The notes beneath the pieces are model-generated. The model was not told the DNA's origin. It made no database searches and saw only the letters and a list, made by a program, of their open reading frames with translations. A DNA stretch of 64,000 bases from Clostridiales bacterium (lineage in GTDB: Bacteria; Bacillota; Clostridia; Lachnospirales; Lachnospiraceae), in the NCBI GenBank assembly GCA_020859995.1, contig JAJBVE010000197.1, forward strand, positions 1 to 64,000. The letters run 5' to 3'. The position numbers and the translations under genes are program-made. This document shows, in pieces, positions 16,515 to 24,538 of this stretch. Numbering within the stretch: the first letter of the stretch is position 1; every line of letters begins with the position of its first letter.

Positions 16515-16736
16515 ATGAAAACATTGAAAGACACTACGGTAGGGGAGACGGTCCGGGTGGAAAAGATTGCCGGAGAAGGCCCTGTAAAGAGAAGGATCAT
16601 GGACATGGGTATTACAAAGGGCGTGGAGATTTTTGTCCGCAAGGTAGCGCCGTTAGGCGATCCGGTCGAGGTCACGGTGAGAGGATATGAGCTGTCCCTC
16701 CGCAAAGAGGACGCGCAGATGATCCAGGTTTCATGA
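16515..16736 (+). CDS. feoA: FeoA family protein (second copy)
   Basis: 73 aa. TVGETVRVEKIAGEGPVKRRIMDMGITKGVEIFVRKVAPLGDPVEVTVRGYELSLRKEDA gives the complete FeoA SH3 fold, with MDMGITKG and GDPVEV as the signature parts. GGAGG at 16505-16509 supports ATG 16515. It is only distantly similar to the first copy, so the pair is not a recent duplication. Two FeoA genes before feoB are common in Clostridia. Confidence 0.9.
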   Translation: MKTLKDTTVGETVRVEKIAGEGPVKRRIMDMGITKGVEIFVRKVAPLGDPVEVTVRGYELSLRKEDAQMIQVS

Positions 16737-16975
16737 GGCAGGACGTGCAGATGCCCCGGATTTTAAGATACAGGGGGTACAGATGCCTCGGATTTCATGG
16801 AGCAGGTCATGCGGATGCTCCGGGCTTCGCAAAGCAGAATGAAAGAATTTTTTTTATAATTAAGTTAGTTTATGAGGATAAAAATTAGTAAATTCAGATT
16901 AAAATTAGACAATAAAAACATATATTAGCAATACAAAATTCATATTAGATAACGCGGAGAAAGAAGGAGAAGAAA
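16737..16975. other. feoA-feoB intergenic spacer with short repeats
   Basis: 239 bases with two parts. The first holds three imperfect copies of a CAGATGCYYCGGATTT-like motif at about 16748, 16779 and 16809. The second (16850-16960) is very AT-rich with several ATTAG words. It may hold an internal promoter or processing site; nothing certain. Confidence 0.4.
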
Positions 16976-19501
16976 ATGGCGATTAAGATTGCACTTGCGG
17001 GCAACCCGAACTGCGGCAAGACGACCCTGTTCAACGCACTGACGGGTTCCAACCAGTACGTGGGCAACTGGCCCGGTGTAACGGTGGAGAAAAAAGGAGG
17101 AAAGCTCAAAGGTCAGAAGGATGTCGAGATCACAGACCTTCCGGGTATCTATTCCCTTTCCCCTTATACGCTGGAGGAGGTCGTAGCGAGAAACTACATT
17201 ATTAATGAGCACCCGGACGCGATCATCAACATCGTGGACGGCACGAATATCGAGAGAAACCTGTATCTGTCCACGCAGGTGATCGAGCTGGGTATTCCGG
17301 TGGTCATCGCGGTCAACATGATGGACCTCGTGGAAAAGAGCGGCGACAAGATCAATACAAAGGCTCTTTCTAAGAGCCTGGGCTGTGAAGTGGTTGAAAT
17401 TTCCGCTATGAAGGGCACCGGTATTGACGAGCTGGCGAAGAAGGCAGTCGCGGCGGCTAATTCGAAGAAGGCGGTTGCGCGTGTACATAAGTTCGCGGAC
17501 GAGGTAGAGGACGCGATTGAGAAGGTGGAAGAGAAGCTTGGCAGCAGTGTGGCTGAGGCTCAGAAGAGATTCTACGCGATTAAGCTTCTGGAGAAGGACG
17601 AAAAGATTGCGGAGCAGCTGAAAAGTGCGCCGAACGTGTCTGCTGAGATCAAAGCTCTGGAGGATGCCTTTGACGACGATACGGAGAGTATTATCACGAG
17701 CGAGCGCTATGCCTACATTTCTTCTATTATTGATAAATGCGTGAAGAAGGTGGCGGCAAAGGAAAAGCTGACGACCTCCGATAAAATTGACCGGATCGTG
17801 ACCAACCGGATTCTGGCTCTGCCGATCTTTGCACTGGTGATGTTCCTTGTTTATTACATTGCAATGTCAACCATCGGCGCGGCAGCGACGGACTGGACGA
17901 ATGACAACCTGTTTGGCGATGGCTTCCATCTCTTTAGCATCGGTACCTCTGCGTGGAGCGAGGCAGATGAAGAGTACGCGGGAGCGGCTGAAGTGGTGAC
18001 CGGCTTTGTTGACTATGCGGCAGAGCAGGGCATGGACGTGGATGCGATCGCAGAGGCACTCGATGAGGAATCCGAAGAATATGATGCGGATGCGGCAGCG
18101 GAAGCTCTTGGTGAATTGATCGCGCTGTTTGACGAATCATCTGTAGCAGCGTATACTGTAGAAGATGAGGAGACCCTGGAGGTTTCTGACGCGGAGGCTA
18201 CCTATGAGGATCTGACTGCGGCAGCGGAAGTGTACGCAGCGTATGAATATACCGCTCCGGAGATGGGCGATTATGGCATTTACATTCCAAGTATCCCGAT
18301 GCTCTTTGAGAGCGCGCTGAATGCGTTGAACTGCGCAGACTGGCTCTCTGGACTGGTTCTTGATGGTATAGTGGCAGGTATCGGCGCTGTGCTCGGTTTC
18401 GTTCCGCAGATGCTGGTACTGTTTATCCTGCTGGCGTTCCTGGAGTACTGCGGCTACATGGCTCGTATCGCTTTTATCCTGGACCGTATCTTCCGCAGAT
18501 TCGGCCTTTCCGGAAAATCCTTCATCCCGATGCTGGTCAGCATGGGCTGCGGCGTACCGGGCATCATGGCGAGCCGAACGATTGAAAATGAAAAAGACCG
18601 CCGGATGACCATCATGACGACGACCTTCATCCCCTGCGGCGCCAAGGTTCCGTTTATCGCGATGGTAGCGGGCGCGCTCTTAGGCGGCAATCCGCTGATC
18701 GCTACCGCGGCTTATTTCATCGGGGTGGCGGCAGTCATCTGCTCCGGTATCATTTTGAAGAAGACGAAAATGTTCTCCGGCGATCCGGCTCCGTTCGTCA
18801 TGGAGCTGCCGGCATACCACTGGCCGAAAGTCAGCGCGGTGCTGCGCAGCATGTGGGAGCGCGGCTGGTCCTTCATTAAGAAAGCCGGTACGATCATCCT
18901 GCTTTCAACCATCGTGATCTGGTTTACGACTTACTTTGGATTTGCAGAAGACGGCTTCCGTATGCTGGCTGAAGATGAAATTGACTACAGCATTCTGGCA
19001 GCCATCGGCGGTGCGATTTCCTGGATCTTCATCCCGCAGGGCTGGGGCAACTGGCAGGCGACGGTGGCGTCTATCACAGGTCTCGTGGCAAAGGAGAACA
19101 TCGTAGGCACGATGGGTATCCTTTACGCGAACGGCGACGGCACCGTATGGCAGAACATGCAGGCGGCCTTCGTCTCAGGCGGTTCTTCCGTGGCAGCTGG
19201 ATTTTCCTTCCTGCTCTTCAACCTGCTGTGCGCACCGTGCTTTGCGGCCATGGGCGCCATCAAGCGTGAGATGAATAACATGAAATGGTTCTGGTTCGCG
19301 ATCGGTTATCAGTGCGGCTTCGCTTACCTGGTATCTCTGGTAGTATATCAGCTCGTGGGACTTGCCACAGGCGAATGCAGCTTCGGCATCTTCACGATCG
19401 TGGCAATCGTGGTGGTAGTGTTGTTCCTGTATATGCTGTTCCGTCCGGATCCCAATAAAGAGACGGCAAAGGCAGGCAAGATGGCACGGGCGACGAACTG
19501 A
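16976..19501 (+). CDS. feoB: Ferrous iron transport protein B
   Basis: 841 aa. The N-terminal G domain carries G1 GNPNCGKTT (residues 9-17), G3 DLPGIYSLS and G4 NMMD, followed by the helical GDI domain (about 180-270). The core membrane domain contains FVPQMLVLFILLAFLEYCGYMAR and the conserved SMGCGVPGIM Cys-containing gate motif, and CGAKVPF. A long acidic, Ala-rich insertion (about residues 325-432: EEYAGAAEVV, ALDEESEEYDADAAAEALGE) enlarges an exterior loop, raising the length well above the usual 670-770. It imports Fe2+ across the membrane. GAAGGAG precedes ATG 16976. Confidence 0.95.
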   Translation: MAIKIALAGNPNCGKTTLFNALTGSNQYVGNWPGVTVEKKGGKLKGQKDVEITDLPGIYSLSPYTLEEVVARNYIINEHPDAIINIVDGTNIERNLYLSTQVIELGIPVVIAVNMMDLVEKSGDKINTKALSKSLGCEVVEISAMKGTGIDELAKKAVAAANSKKAVARVHKFADEVEDAIEKVEEKLGSSVAEAQKRFYAIKLLEKDEKIAEQLKSAPNVSAEIKALEDAFDDDTESIITSERYAYISSIIDKCVKKVAAKEKLTTSDKIDRIVTNRILALPIFALVMFLVYYIAMSTIGAAATDWTNDNLFGDGFHLFSIGTSAWSEADEEYAGAAEVVTGFVDYAAEQGMDVDAIAEALDEESEEYDADAAAEALGELIALFDESSVAAYTVEDEETLEVSDAEATYEDLTAAAEVYAAYEYTAPEMGDYGIYIPSIPMLFESALNALNCADWLSGLVLDGIVAGIGAVLGFVPQMLVLFILLAFLEYCGYMARIAFILDRIFRRFGLSGKSFIPMLVSMGCGVPGIMASRTIENEKDRRMTIMTTTFIPCGAKVPFIAMVAGALLGGNPLIATAAYFIGVAAVICSGIILKKTKMFSGDPAPFVMELPAYHWPKVSAVLRSMWERGWSFIKKAGTIILLSTIVIWFTTYFGFAEDGFRMLAEDEIDYSILAAIGGAISWIFIPQGWGNWQATVASITGLVAKENIVGTMGILYANGDGTVWQNMQAAFVSGGSSVAAGFSFLLFNLLCAPCFAAMGAIKREMNNMKWFWFAIGYQCGFAYLVSLVVYQLVGLATGECSFGIFTIVAIVVVVLFLYMLFRPDPNKETAKAGKMARATN

Positions 19502-19544
19502 AGATTTTGATGTGAAAAAATGTGATTAGTTGAGTTAAGGAACA

Positions 19545-19593
19545 CCTGCAATTAAACTGTCTTCAGCAATGAGCAGACGCGCAGGTGGTGAGG
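19545..19593 (+). repeat. 49-bp dispersed intergenic repeat, copy 1
   Basis: CCTGCAATTAAACTGTCTTC... aligns without gaps to 32529-32577 with 39 of 49 identical bases. Ends CCTGC/GCAGG are complementary, so both copies can form hairpins. It lies between feoB and the FeoB-associated protein gene. Confidence 0.55.
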
Positions 19594-19649
19594 GGCGGAG
19601 CTTAGCTCCGCCCTGATATGCATATTGATATCAAGAAGGGGGACATCAT

Positions 19650-19787
19650 ATGGGTACATTACTTGTTGGCGGAATCCTGATCGTGATTGTAGCACTCATC
19701 ATCAGGAGCATGATCAAAGATAAAAAAGCCGGAAAATCCTTCCAGTGCGGCGGCGACTGCGGGCATTGCAAAGGACATTGTGAATAG
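19650..19787 (+). CDS. FeoB-associated Cys-rich membrane protein
   Basis: 45 aa. One N-terminal membrane helix (MGTLLVGGILIVIVALIIRS) is followed by a basic stretch and a cysteine tail CGGDCGHCKGHCE. This is the FeoB-associated Cys-rich membrane protein family found next to feoB in Firmicutes, probably an iron-binding accessory of the transporter. AAGGGGGAC precedes ATG 19650. Last gene of the feo operon. Confidence 0.88.
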   Translation: MGTLLVGGILIVIVALIIRSMIKDKKAGKSFQCGGDCGHCKGHCE

Positions 19788-19844
19788 AATCAGGAAAGTC
19801 AAAAGGCCAAACAGGCCGGGTAAAAAACTTTTTTAAATTAGCTA

Positions 19845-19872
19845 TTGAAATTTATAAAAAAATGTGTATAAT
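19845..19872 (+). promoter_or_regulatory. Promoter of the tRNA pair
   Basis: TTGAAA (19845-19850), 16-base spacer, TATAAT (19867-19872), 40 bases before tRNA-Val. Confidence 0.8.
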
Positions 19873-19912
19873 GAAGAATGTTCGACAAAGAACAGCATTC
19901 AAAAGAACAGAA

Positions 19913-19986
19913 GGAAGTATAGCTCAGCTGGGATGAGCGTTCGCCTCACACGCGAAAGGTCAGGAGTTCGAGCCTCCTTACTTCCA
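19913..19986 (+). tRNA. tRNA-Val (anticodon CAC)
   Basis: Acceptor GGAAGTA (19913-19919) pairs with TACTTCC (19979-19985). The D arm has AGCTCAGCTGGGATGAGC, the anticodon stem TTCGC-CTCACAC-GCGAA gives anticodon CAC, and the T arm is AGGAGTTCGAGCCTCCT. CCA is not encoded. Confidence 0.93.
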
Positions 19987-19993
19987 CTTATAT

Positions 19994-20066
19994 GGGCTTG
20001 TAGCTCAGCTGGGAGAGCGTTCGGTTCGCATCCGAGAGGTCGAGGGTTCGAATCCCTTCAGGTCCA
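19994..20066 (+). tRNA. tRNA-Ala (anticodon CGC)
   Basis: Acceptor GGGCTTG (19994-20000) pairs with CAGGTCC (20059-20065) and contains the G3-U70 wobble pair that defines alanine tRNA. Anticodon loop TTCGCAT gives CGC. T arm GAGGGTTCGAATCCCTT. Followed by a terminator. Confidence 0.93.
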
Positions 20067-20078
20067 TTATTATTTATT

Positions 20079-20116
20079 AAAAGGCTTTGATCACAGGAGT
20101 GGTCAGAGCCTTTTTT
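20079..20116 (+). terminator. Terminator of the tRNA operon
   Basis: AAAAGGCTTTGATCAC / GTGGTCAGAGCCTTTTTT stem-loop with a T-run. Confidence 0.85.
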
Positions 20117-20301
20117 ATGCACACAGGCGCGAATGGATATTAGCAGCTAAAGCTGCTCGCGCCTGGCGCAGGCGGATAGGGGAGAAAGACGTTACCCTAT
20201 CCGATTACTCTTAAATCTTTATACTTAAGATTTCCTTAACTCGGTTGACAGCCGAATGCTCTCATGATATCGTCCAGGTGTATTAGTAAGGTTAGTACAG
20301 T

Positions 20302-20369
20302 CAAAACAGAACCGTCCCCTGTCTACTATATAATACCTTCGCAGAAATCTGTCAACAGGGGCTGTTTTG
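20302..20369 (+). repeat. Split inverted repeat with AACCGTCCCCTGT core
   Basis: CAAAACAG (20302-20309) plus CCCCTGT (20316-20322) are answered by ACAGGGG (20355-20361) plus CTGTTTTG (20362-20369). The CAAAACAGAACCGTCCCCTGT half resembles short palindromes that in many Firmicutes accompany REP-associated (Y1) transposases. That link is from memory and unverified. It encloses the likely -10 of the downstream operon. Confidence 0.45.
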
Positions 20370-20405
20370 AAAGTACTGGAAATGAGCAGGAAAGGATGGG
20401 AAGCG

Positions 20406-20795
20406 ATGATTGGTATTGATTTGCAGAACCGCCGCCCGATCTATGAACAGGTCGTGGAGGGGTTTGAAAATCTGATCGTGAACGGCGTCTTAGAGCCGGA
20501 CAGCCAGATGCCGTCGGTGCGCTCCCTCGCGATGGAGCTCTCCATCAATCCGAACACAATCCAGAAGGCCTACAGTGTGCTGGAGCAGCAGGGCTATATT
20601 TACCCGGTCAAGGGGCGGGGGAATTTTGTGTCGGGAAACGGAGCTTTGATGAAACAGAAGAAGCAGGAGAGTGTGTTCCGCAGCCTGAATGAGCTGGTGA
20701 ACCAGGGGAAGGAACTGGATATCGCGTGTGAGGATTTTCTGGATAAGGCCAGAGAATTCTATGAAACGGGGGTGGCAAAGTATGATACAGATTGA
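20406..20795 (+). CDS. GntR family (YtrA subfamily) transcriptional regulator
   Basis: 129 aa. Winged helix RRPIYEQVVEGFENLIVNGVLEPDSQMPSVRSLAMELSINPNTIQKAYSVLEQQGYIYPVKGRGNFV is diagnostic of GntR proteins. The short C-terminal tail with no ligand domain marks the YtrA type, which usually represses an adjacent ABC transporter operon. ATG 20406 follows GGATGGGAAG. It overlaps the ATP-binding gene by 14 bases, so the regulator is co-transcribed with its target and probably autoregulates. Confidence 0.9.
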   Translation: MIGIDLQNRRPIYEQVVEGFENLIVNGVLEPDSQMPSVRSLAMELSINPNTIQKAYSVLEQQGYIYPVKGRGNFVSGNGALMKQKKQESVFRSLNELVNQGKELDIACEDFLDKAREFYETGVAKYDTD

Positions 20796-21684
20796 GCATG
20801 TGACAAAGCGCTTCGGGGATATTGTGGCGCTCAACGGGGTGGACGCGCAGATTGGGGAAAGGTGCATTTTCGGACTGGTCGGCACAAACGGAGCGGGGAA
20901 AAGCACGCTGCTGCGTGTGATCGCGGGAGTGCTGAAGGCGGAGGAAGGCCAGGTGCAGATTGACAATATCCCGGTTTGGGAAAATCCGCTCGCGAAAAGG
21001 AAAATCTGCTTTCTCCCGGATGTGGCGATGTTTTTTCCGAATGCAACGGCGGTTGTAATGAGAGACTATTATCAGACGGTATATCCGAAATTTGACAGCG
21101 GACGGTTTGACGACCTGCTGGGGAAATTTGACCTGGATCCCAAACGCAAGCTTTCGACCTTTTCCAAAGGAATGAAAAAACAGGTGTCCGTATTGCTGGG
21201 GATCTGCGCGAATACAGAGTATCTGCTCTGTGATGAGACCTTTGACGGGCTGGACCCGGTGATGCGCCAGACGGTCAAAAGCCTGTTTGCGTCGGAAATT
21301 CTGAGCCGGAAGTTTACACCGGTGATTGCTTCGCACAGTCTGCGGGAGATTGAGGACATCTGTGATTTTGTCGGGCTGCTGCACAAGGGCGGGATTCTTT
21401 TTGCAAAGGATCTCGATGAGATGAAGCTGGGCATTCACAAGATTCAGTGCGTGATCCCGGACGCGGCGGATGAAGAAGCATTGCTGCAGGATCTGACGGT
21501 GCTGCAGAAGGAGAAACGTGGCTCCCTTCTGACGATTGTGGTGCGCGGCACATATGATGAGATTGACTGGAAAATCCAGGCGCGGCAGCCGCTGTTTTCA
21601 GAGATTCTGCCGCTGACCCTGGAGGAGATTTTTATCAGTGAAACGGAGGTGGCGGGTTATGACATCAAAAATCTCGTTTTCTAA
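20782..21684 (+). CDS. ABC transporter ATP-binding protein
   Basis: 300 aa. Walker A GTNGAGKST (about residues 35-43), degenerate signature LSTFSKGMKKQ, Walker B LLCDETFDGLD and H-loop ASHSLRE. The C-terminal 80 residues form the accessory domain of YtrB/BcrA-like subunits. It energises the neighbouring large permease. The start overlaps the GntR gene, and its end overlaps the permease start by 26 bases. Confidence 0.92.
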   Translation: MIQIEHVTKRFGDIVALNGVDAQIGERCIFGLVGTNGAGKSTLLRVIAGVLKAEEGQVQIDNIPVWENPLAKRKICFLPDVAMFFPNATAVVMRDYYQTVYPKFDSGRFDDLLGKFDLDPKRKLSTFSKGMKKQVSVLLGICANTEYLLCDETFDGLDPVMRQTVKSLFASEILSRKFTPVIASHSLREIEDICDFVGLLHKGGILFAKDLDEMKLGIHKIQCVIPDAADEEALLQDLTVLQKEKRGSLLTIVVRGTYDEIDWKIQARQPLFSEILPLTLEEIFISETEVAGYDIKNLVF

Positions 21685-23728
21685 GCTCGTCCGGGAAGAA
21701 ATGCGCCAGCTGAACTGGCTGCTGGCAGTGCAGATGACGGCCTTTGTGCTGGTGCTGCCGTTTCGCGCGCTGATGTCCATGGCGATCCGGGAAAATCAGC
21801 TGACACGCAACGGGACAGCTGAATACAGTGCTCTGGAACAGTTTGCCCGGCATGTCGGGCTGGGACATCCGGAAAATACCTTGCTGATTCTGGCCATGGG
21901 AGCCATCGGGGCGCTGGCCGCGTTTTCCTACATTTTTTCTCAGGTAAAGCAGGACTTTTACCACAGTCTTTCTCTGAAAAGAGAAGAGCTGTTTGCCGCG
22001 AAATATTTAGCCAGCTTTCTGACCTTTGTCCCATCTTACCTGATCAGCCAGATTCTGGTGCTGTTTGTCGGACTGTTTTATGGGGCGCTTACCAGGGAGG
22101 TTGCGCTGGAGATCATGCTTGCCAGCGGGCAGGGGATCCTGTTTTATCTGTGCAGCTATTCCGCGACGCTGCTGGCAATGATGCTGGCAGGAAATCTGCT
22201 GACCGCATTTCTGGCAATCGGCGCTTTTGTGGTTTACCTTCCGGTATGCAGGATTTTTGCGGAATCTCTGGCCAGTGAGTTTTTGAGCACACAAATGGAA
22301 ACCGGCAGCTATGGTTTTGACAATTCCTGGCTGCGGTTTACCTCTCCCTGGGCATGGTGCCTGTATTCCACCGGACATGGCGGGAGGGGCACAACCGGGA
22401 GGATGGCTACGCCAGGAGATCTCTGCCAGGTCATTGCCATTACCGTTGTGCTGGTGCTGATTGCCCTGGCGCTTTACCGCATCCGCAGGACGGAGGCGGC
22501 CGGTTCTGCCCTTGCTTTTGGAGTGCTGGAGCCGATCATCAAGGTGATGGTCACGGTGCCGGTATCCCTGGTAGCCGGACTGATCGCGTTCGAGCTGACA
22601 GAGACGGTCTTCTTTGAGGTAGTATTTATCCTGCTGTTCGGGGCGCTTGCGAGTATGGTGATTGAATTTATCTACCGTGTAGATATCCGGCAGGTGCTCT
22701 CCCATATGTGGCAGTTTGCCATAGCGGCTGTGATTGCCTGCGCGATCTTTTTTACCTTTCGGTTTGACCTGATGGGCTTCAATACGTATCTGCCCTCGGA
22801 GGATGAGGTTGCGGCCATGTCTGTGTCGTCTCCATTCTATAGTACCTATGTCAGCTATGACGAAAATGGGGATATCGTTTACTCTACCTCTGAGAAGGAC
22901 TTTCTGGACCAGGTGGAATGGGAAGATTTCGCAGGAATCTATGAGCTTGCAGAAAATGGCGTGGAAAATGTCCGACAATATGGCTCTTCTTATGCGACTT
23001 TTGATGGAAGCAGCGTTTATATCAAATATTATCTGAAGAACGGGAAGAAGGTTTACCGCCGCTACCAGGTGGACACAGACCTTTACTGTGAAGTGATGAA
23101 TGCGCTGATCGATGAAGAGGAATTCCGCAATCAGTATTTCGCAGTCTGCTCCTGGAATGAGGAACAGATGAGCAAAATATCCAGTATTTGGGTCTCGTTT
23201 TACGGAGTCGATGAGATCCAGATGCTCGAAGGAGAGGATGATGTCGCAGCCACGGCTGCTGAGGCAGAGGTGAATGCCGGGGAGGACCTGGCTGCCGAGG
23301 CTGAGGTGATTGCCGGGGAGGATTTGTTTGCTGAGGCAGAGGATATGGATGCCGGGGAGGAGTCGGATGCTGAGGCTGATGTAGATGTTGCTGCTGAGAC
23401 AGATACAGATTCTGCCGAAAATGAGGATGCCGGGATGGAAGCAGATGCCGAGACAGCGGCGGATGCTAATTACTTTGACTCCTACCTGTCCGTTGAGTCT
23501 TACCTGTCCATTGACATATCGGTGCCTCTCTCCAGACTCTCCGACCTGGTGGAAGCCTACCGGGAGGACCTGAAAACGGTTTCCTTTGAGGATATTTACT
23601 ATAACGACGGGAGTGAGATTTACTTTTACCTGGAGCATACCTACCGCAGTGATACGTATCCGATCAACATCAGTTTTACGAATACGATGGCGCTGCTCAA
23701 GGAGATTTACGAGGAGCAGCAGGGTTGA
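21659..23728 (+). CDS. ABC transporter permease with acidic repeat-bearing domain
   Basis: 689 aa. Six or more membrane helices occupy about residues 18-370: an MTAFVLVLPF helix, then paired helices near 75-100, 115-140, 160-205, 260-280 and 300-370. A large extracytoplasmic C-terminal domain follows. Within that domain lies an acidic Ala/Glu/Asp segment (about 524-604) encoded partly by a 36-bp tandem repeat. YtrC/D-like permeases of GntR-linked transporters respond to cell-wall stress in Bacillus, but the substrate here is unknown. Start ATG 21659 with a GGAGGTGGCGG site inside the upstream gene. Confidence 0.85.
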   Translation: MTSKISFSKLVREEMRQLNWLLAVQMTAFVLVLPFRALMSMAIRENQLTRNGTAEYSALEQFARHVGLGHPENTLLILAMGAIGALAAFSYIFSQVKQDFYHSLSLKREELFAAKYLASFLTFVPSYLISQILVLFVGLFYGALTREVALEIMLASGQGILFYLCSYSATLLAMMLAGNLLTAFLAIGAFVVYLPVCRIFAESLASEFLSTQMETGSYGFDNSWLRFTSPWAWCLYSTGHGGRGTTGRMATPGDLCQVIAITVVLVLIALALYRIRRTEAAGSALAFGVLEPIIKVMVTVPVSLVAGLIAFELTETVFFEVVFILLFGALASMVIEFIYRVDIRQVLSHMWQFAIAAVIACAIFFTFRFDLMGFNTYLPSEDEVAAMSVSSPFYSTYVSYDENGDIVYSTSEKDFLDQVEWEDFAGIYELAENGVENVRQYGSSYATFDGSSVYIKYYLKNGKKVYRRYQVDTDLYCEVMNALIDEEEFRNQYFAVCSWNEEQMSKISSIWVSFYGVDEIQMLEGEDDVAATAAEAEVNAGEDLAAEAEVIAGEDLFAEAEDMDAGEESDAEADVDVAAETDTDSAENEDAGMEADAETAADANYFDSYLSVESYLSIDISVPLSRLSDLVEAYREDLKTVSFEDIYYNDGSEIYFYLEHTYRSDTYPINISFTNTMALLKEIYEEQQG
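23255..23362 (+). repeat. 36-bp minisatellite, three units, in permease gene
   Basis: Units at 23255-23290, 23291-23326 and 23327-23362 share GCTGAGGCAGAGG and GCCGGGGAGGA cores and encode AEAEV-x-AGEDL-like repeats. The frame is preserved because the unit is 12 codons. Confidence 0.85.
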
Positions 23729-23834
23729 AACGATAAACTGAGCGGCAGTGCGAAAGAAAGGGGGAATGCGTGAAAACGTGTTCCTTCTTTTTGCCTGATG
23801 TGATGATTTTTTGCTTGATTATTCTGAAAAAAGG

Positions 23835-23863
23835 CTTGACGGGGGGCAAAGTGAGATAAGATA
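23835..23863 (+). promoter_or_regulatory. Promoter of interrupted secreted-protein gene
   Basis: TTGACG followed after 17 bases by AGATAA, then a GGGAGG ribosome site. The -10 is weak. Confidence 0.4.
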
Positions 23864-23888
23864 AGGAAAAAACAAGGGAGGAAACACA

Positions 23889-24293
23889 ATGAAGAATTAA
23901 AAAAAGGGTTTAAGCGGATTATTGGCTGTATCTATTATGGGAACTGTTTTGCTCTCATCTTCTGTGGCGTTTGCGGAAGAACCAACGGAGACTGAGGTGA
24001 TAACTGAAGCTACAACTGAAGCTGCTGAGGTTGAGGCGGAAGAAATTGATCTTGGTGACTTCGAATGGACAGAAGACATGGTTTTGTCTTTTTCGAATGG
24101 AGAAAAAACGTACTATATTAATATGAGTAATGACAAATTATACATTAATACATTTGACATGACTAAAACTGGTGGTGAAGAAGGCGGTTGGATTACTGAA
24201 ATCAGCGAAGATGAAAATGTTGATTTATTGTATCAGTGTGTTCAGTATTTCTTTGACTATTTTGCTCCTTCTATTGATGCAGTTTTTGAATGA
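23889..24293 (+). pseudogene. Secreted acidic protein with nonsense codon at position 4
   Basis: A GGGAGG site and ATG 23889 begin ATG AAG AAT TAA, after which the same frame continues as a good signal peptide (KKGLSGLLAVSIMGTVLLSSSVAFAEE) and a mature acidic protein of about 100 residues. The mature part is Thr/Glu-rich then folded-looking (FEWTEDMVLSFSNGEKTYYI), ending DYFAPSIDAVFE. The TAA at 23898 is probably one substitution (AAA to TAA). Internal TTG 23922 could in principle start translation but lacks a ribosome site and would lose the basic n-region. Either a recent pseudogene or a sequencing error. Confidence 0.65.
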
Positions 24294-24333
24294 TAGAATC
24301 AGATTGATATAATTTGAATAAGAATATTTGCTT

Positions 24334-24359
24334 GCCCGGGTCTGCAACCCGGGTTTTTT
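24334..24359 (+). terminator. Rho-independent terminator
   Basis: CCCGGGT-ctgca-ACCCGGG followed by TTTTTT. Confidence 0.85.
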
Positions 24360-24538
24360 ATGCACACGGCCTTGGGCGCGATGAGAATTTTGATAGATAC
24401 GCCAGATGAAAAAGATGGAAGAAAAGGCCGTGAAACAACCCTGCAACCCGGAAATTAAATATGGCAAAAAGGAAAGGCGTATGCTATACTTTACCCCAAA
24501 GGAAATATGCTCTGTTTAAAAAGAAAGGGGGCAGACAA

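Larger units (their letters stand above)
20067..20405. other. Intergenic region rich in hairpins
   Basis: No gene in these 339 bases. After the tRNA terminator comes a two-tier hairpin (AGGCGCGA/TCGCGCCT enclosing AGCAGCTAAAGCTGCT, 20125-20164), then CGGATAGGG/CCCTATCCG (about 20170-20201), then a split palindrome at 20302-20369 with TATAAT (20329-20334) in its loop. The last may drive the GntR-ABC operon. Confidence 0.55.

Noticed and set aside
22007..23638. Open 543-codon minus-strand frame opposite the ABC permease
   Set aside because: Shadow of the real gene; composition (His, Gln, Arg rich) is not protein-like and no start signal is present.
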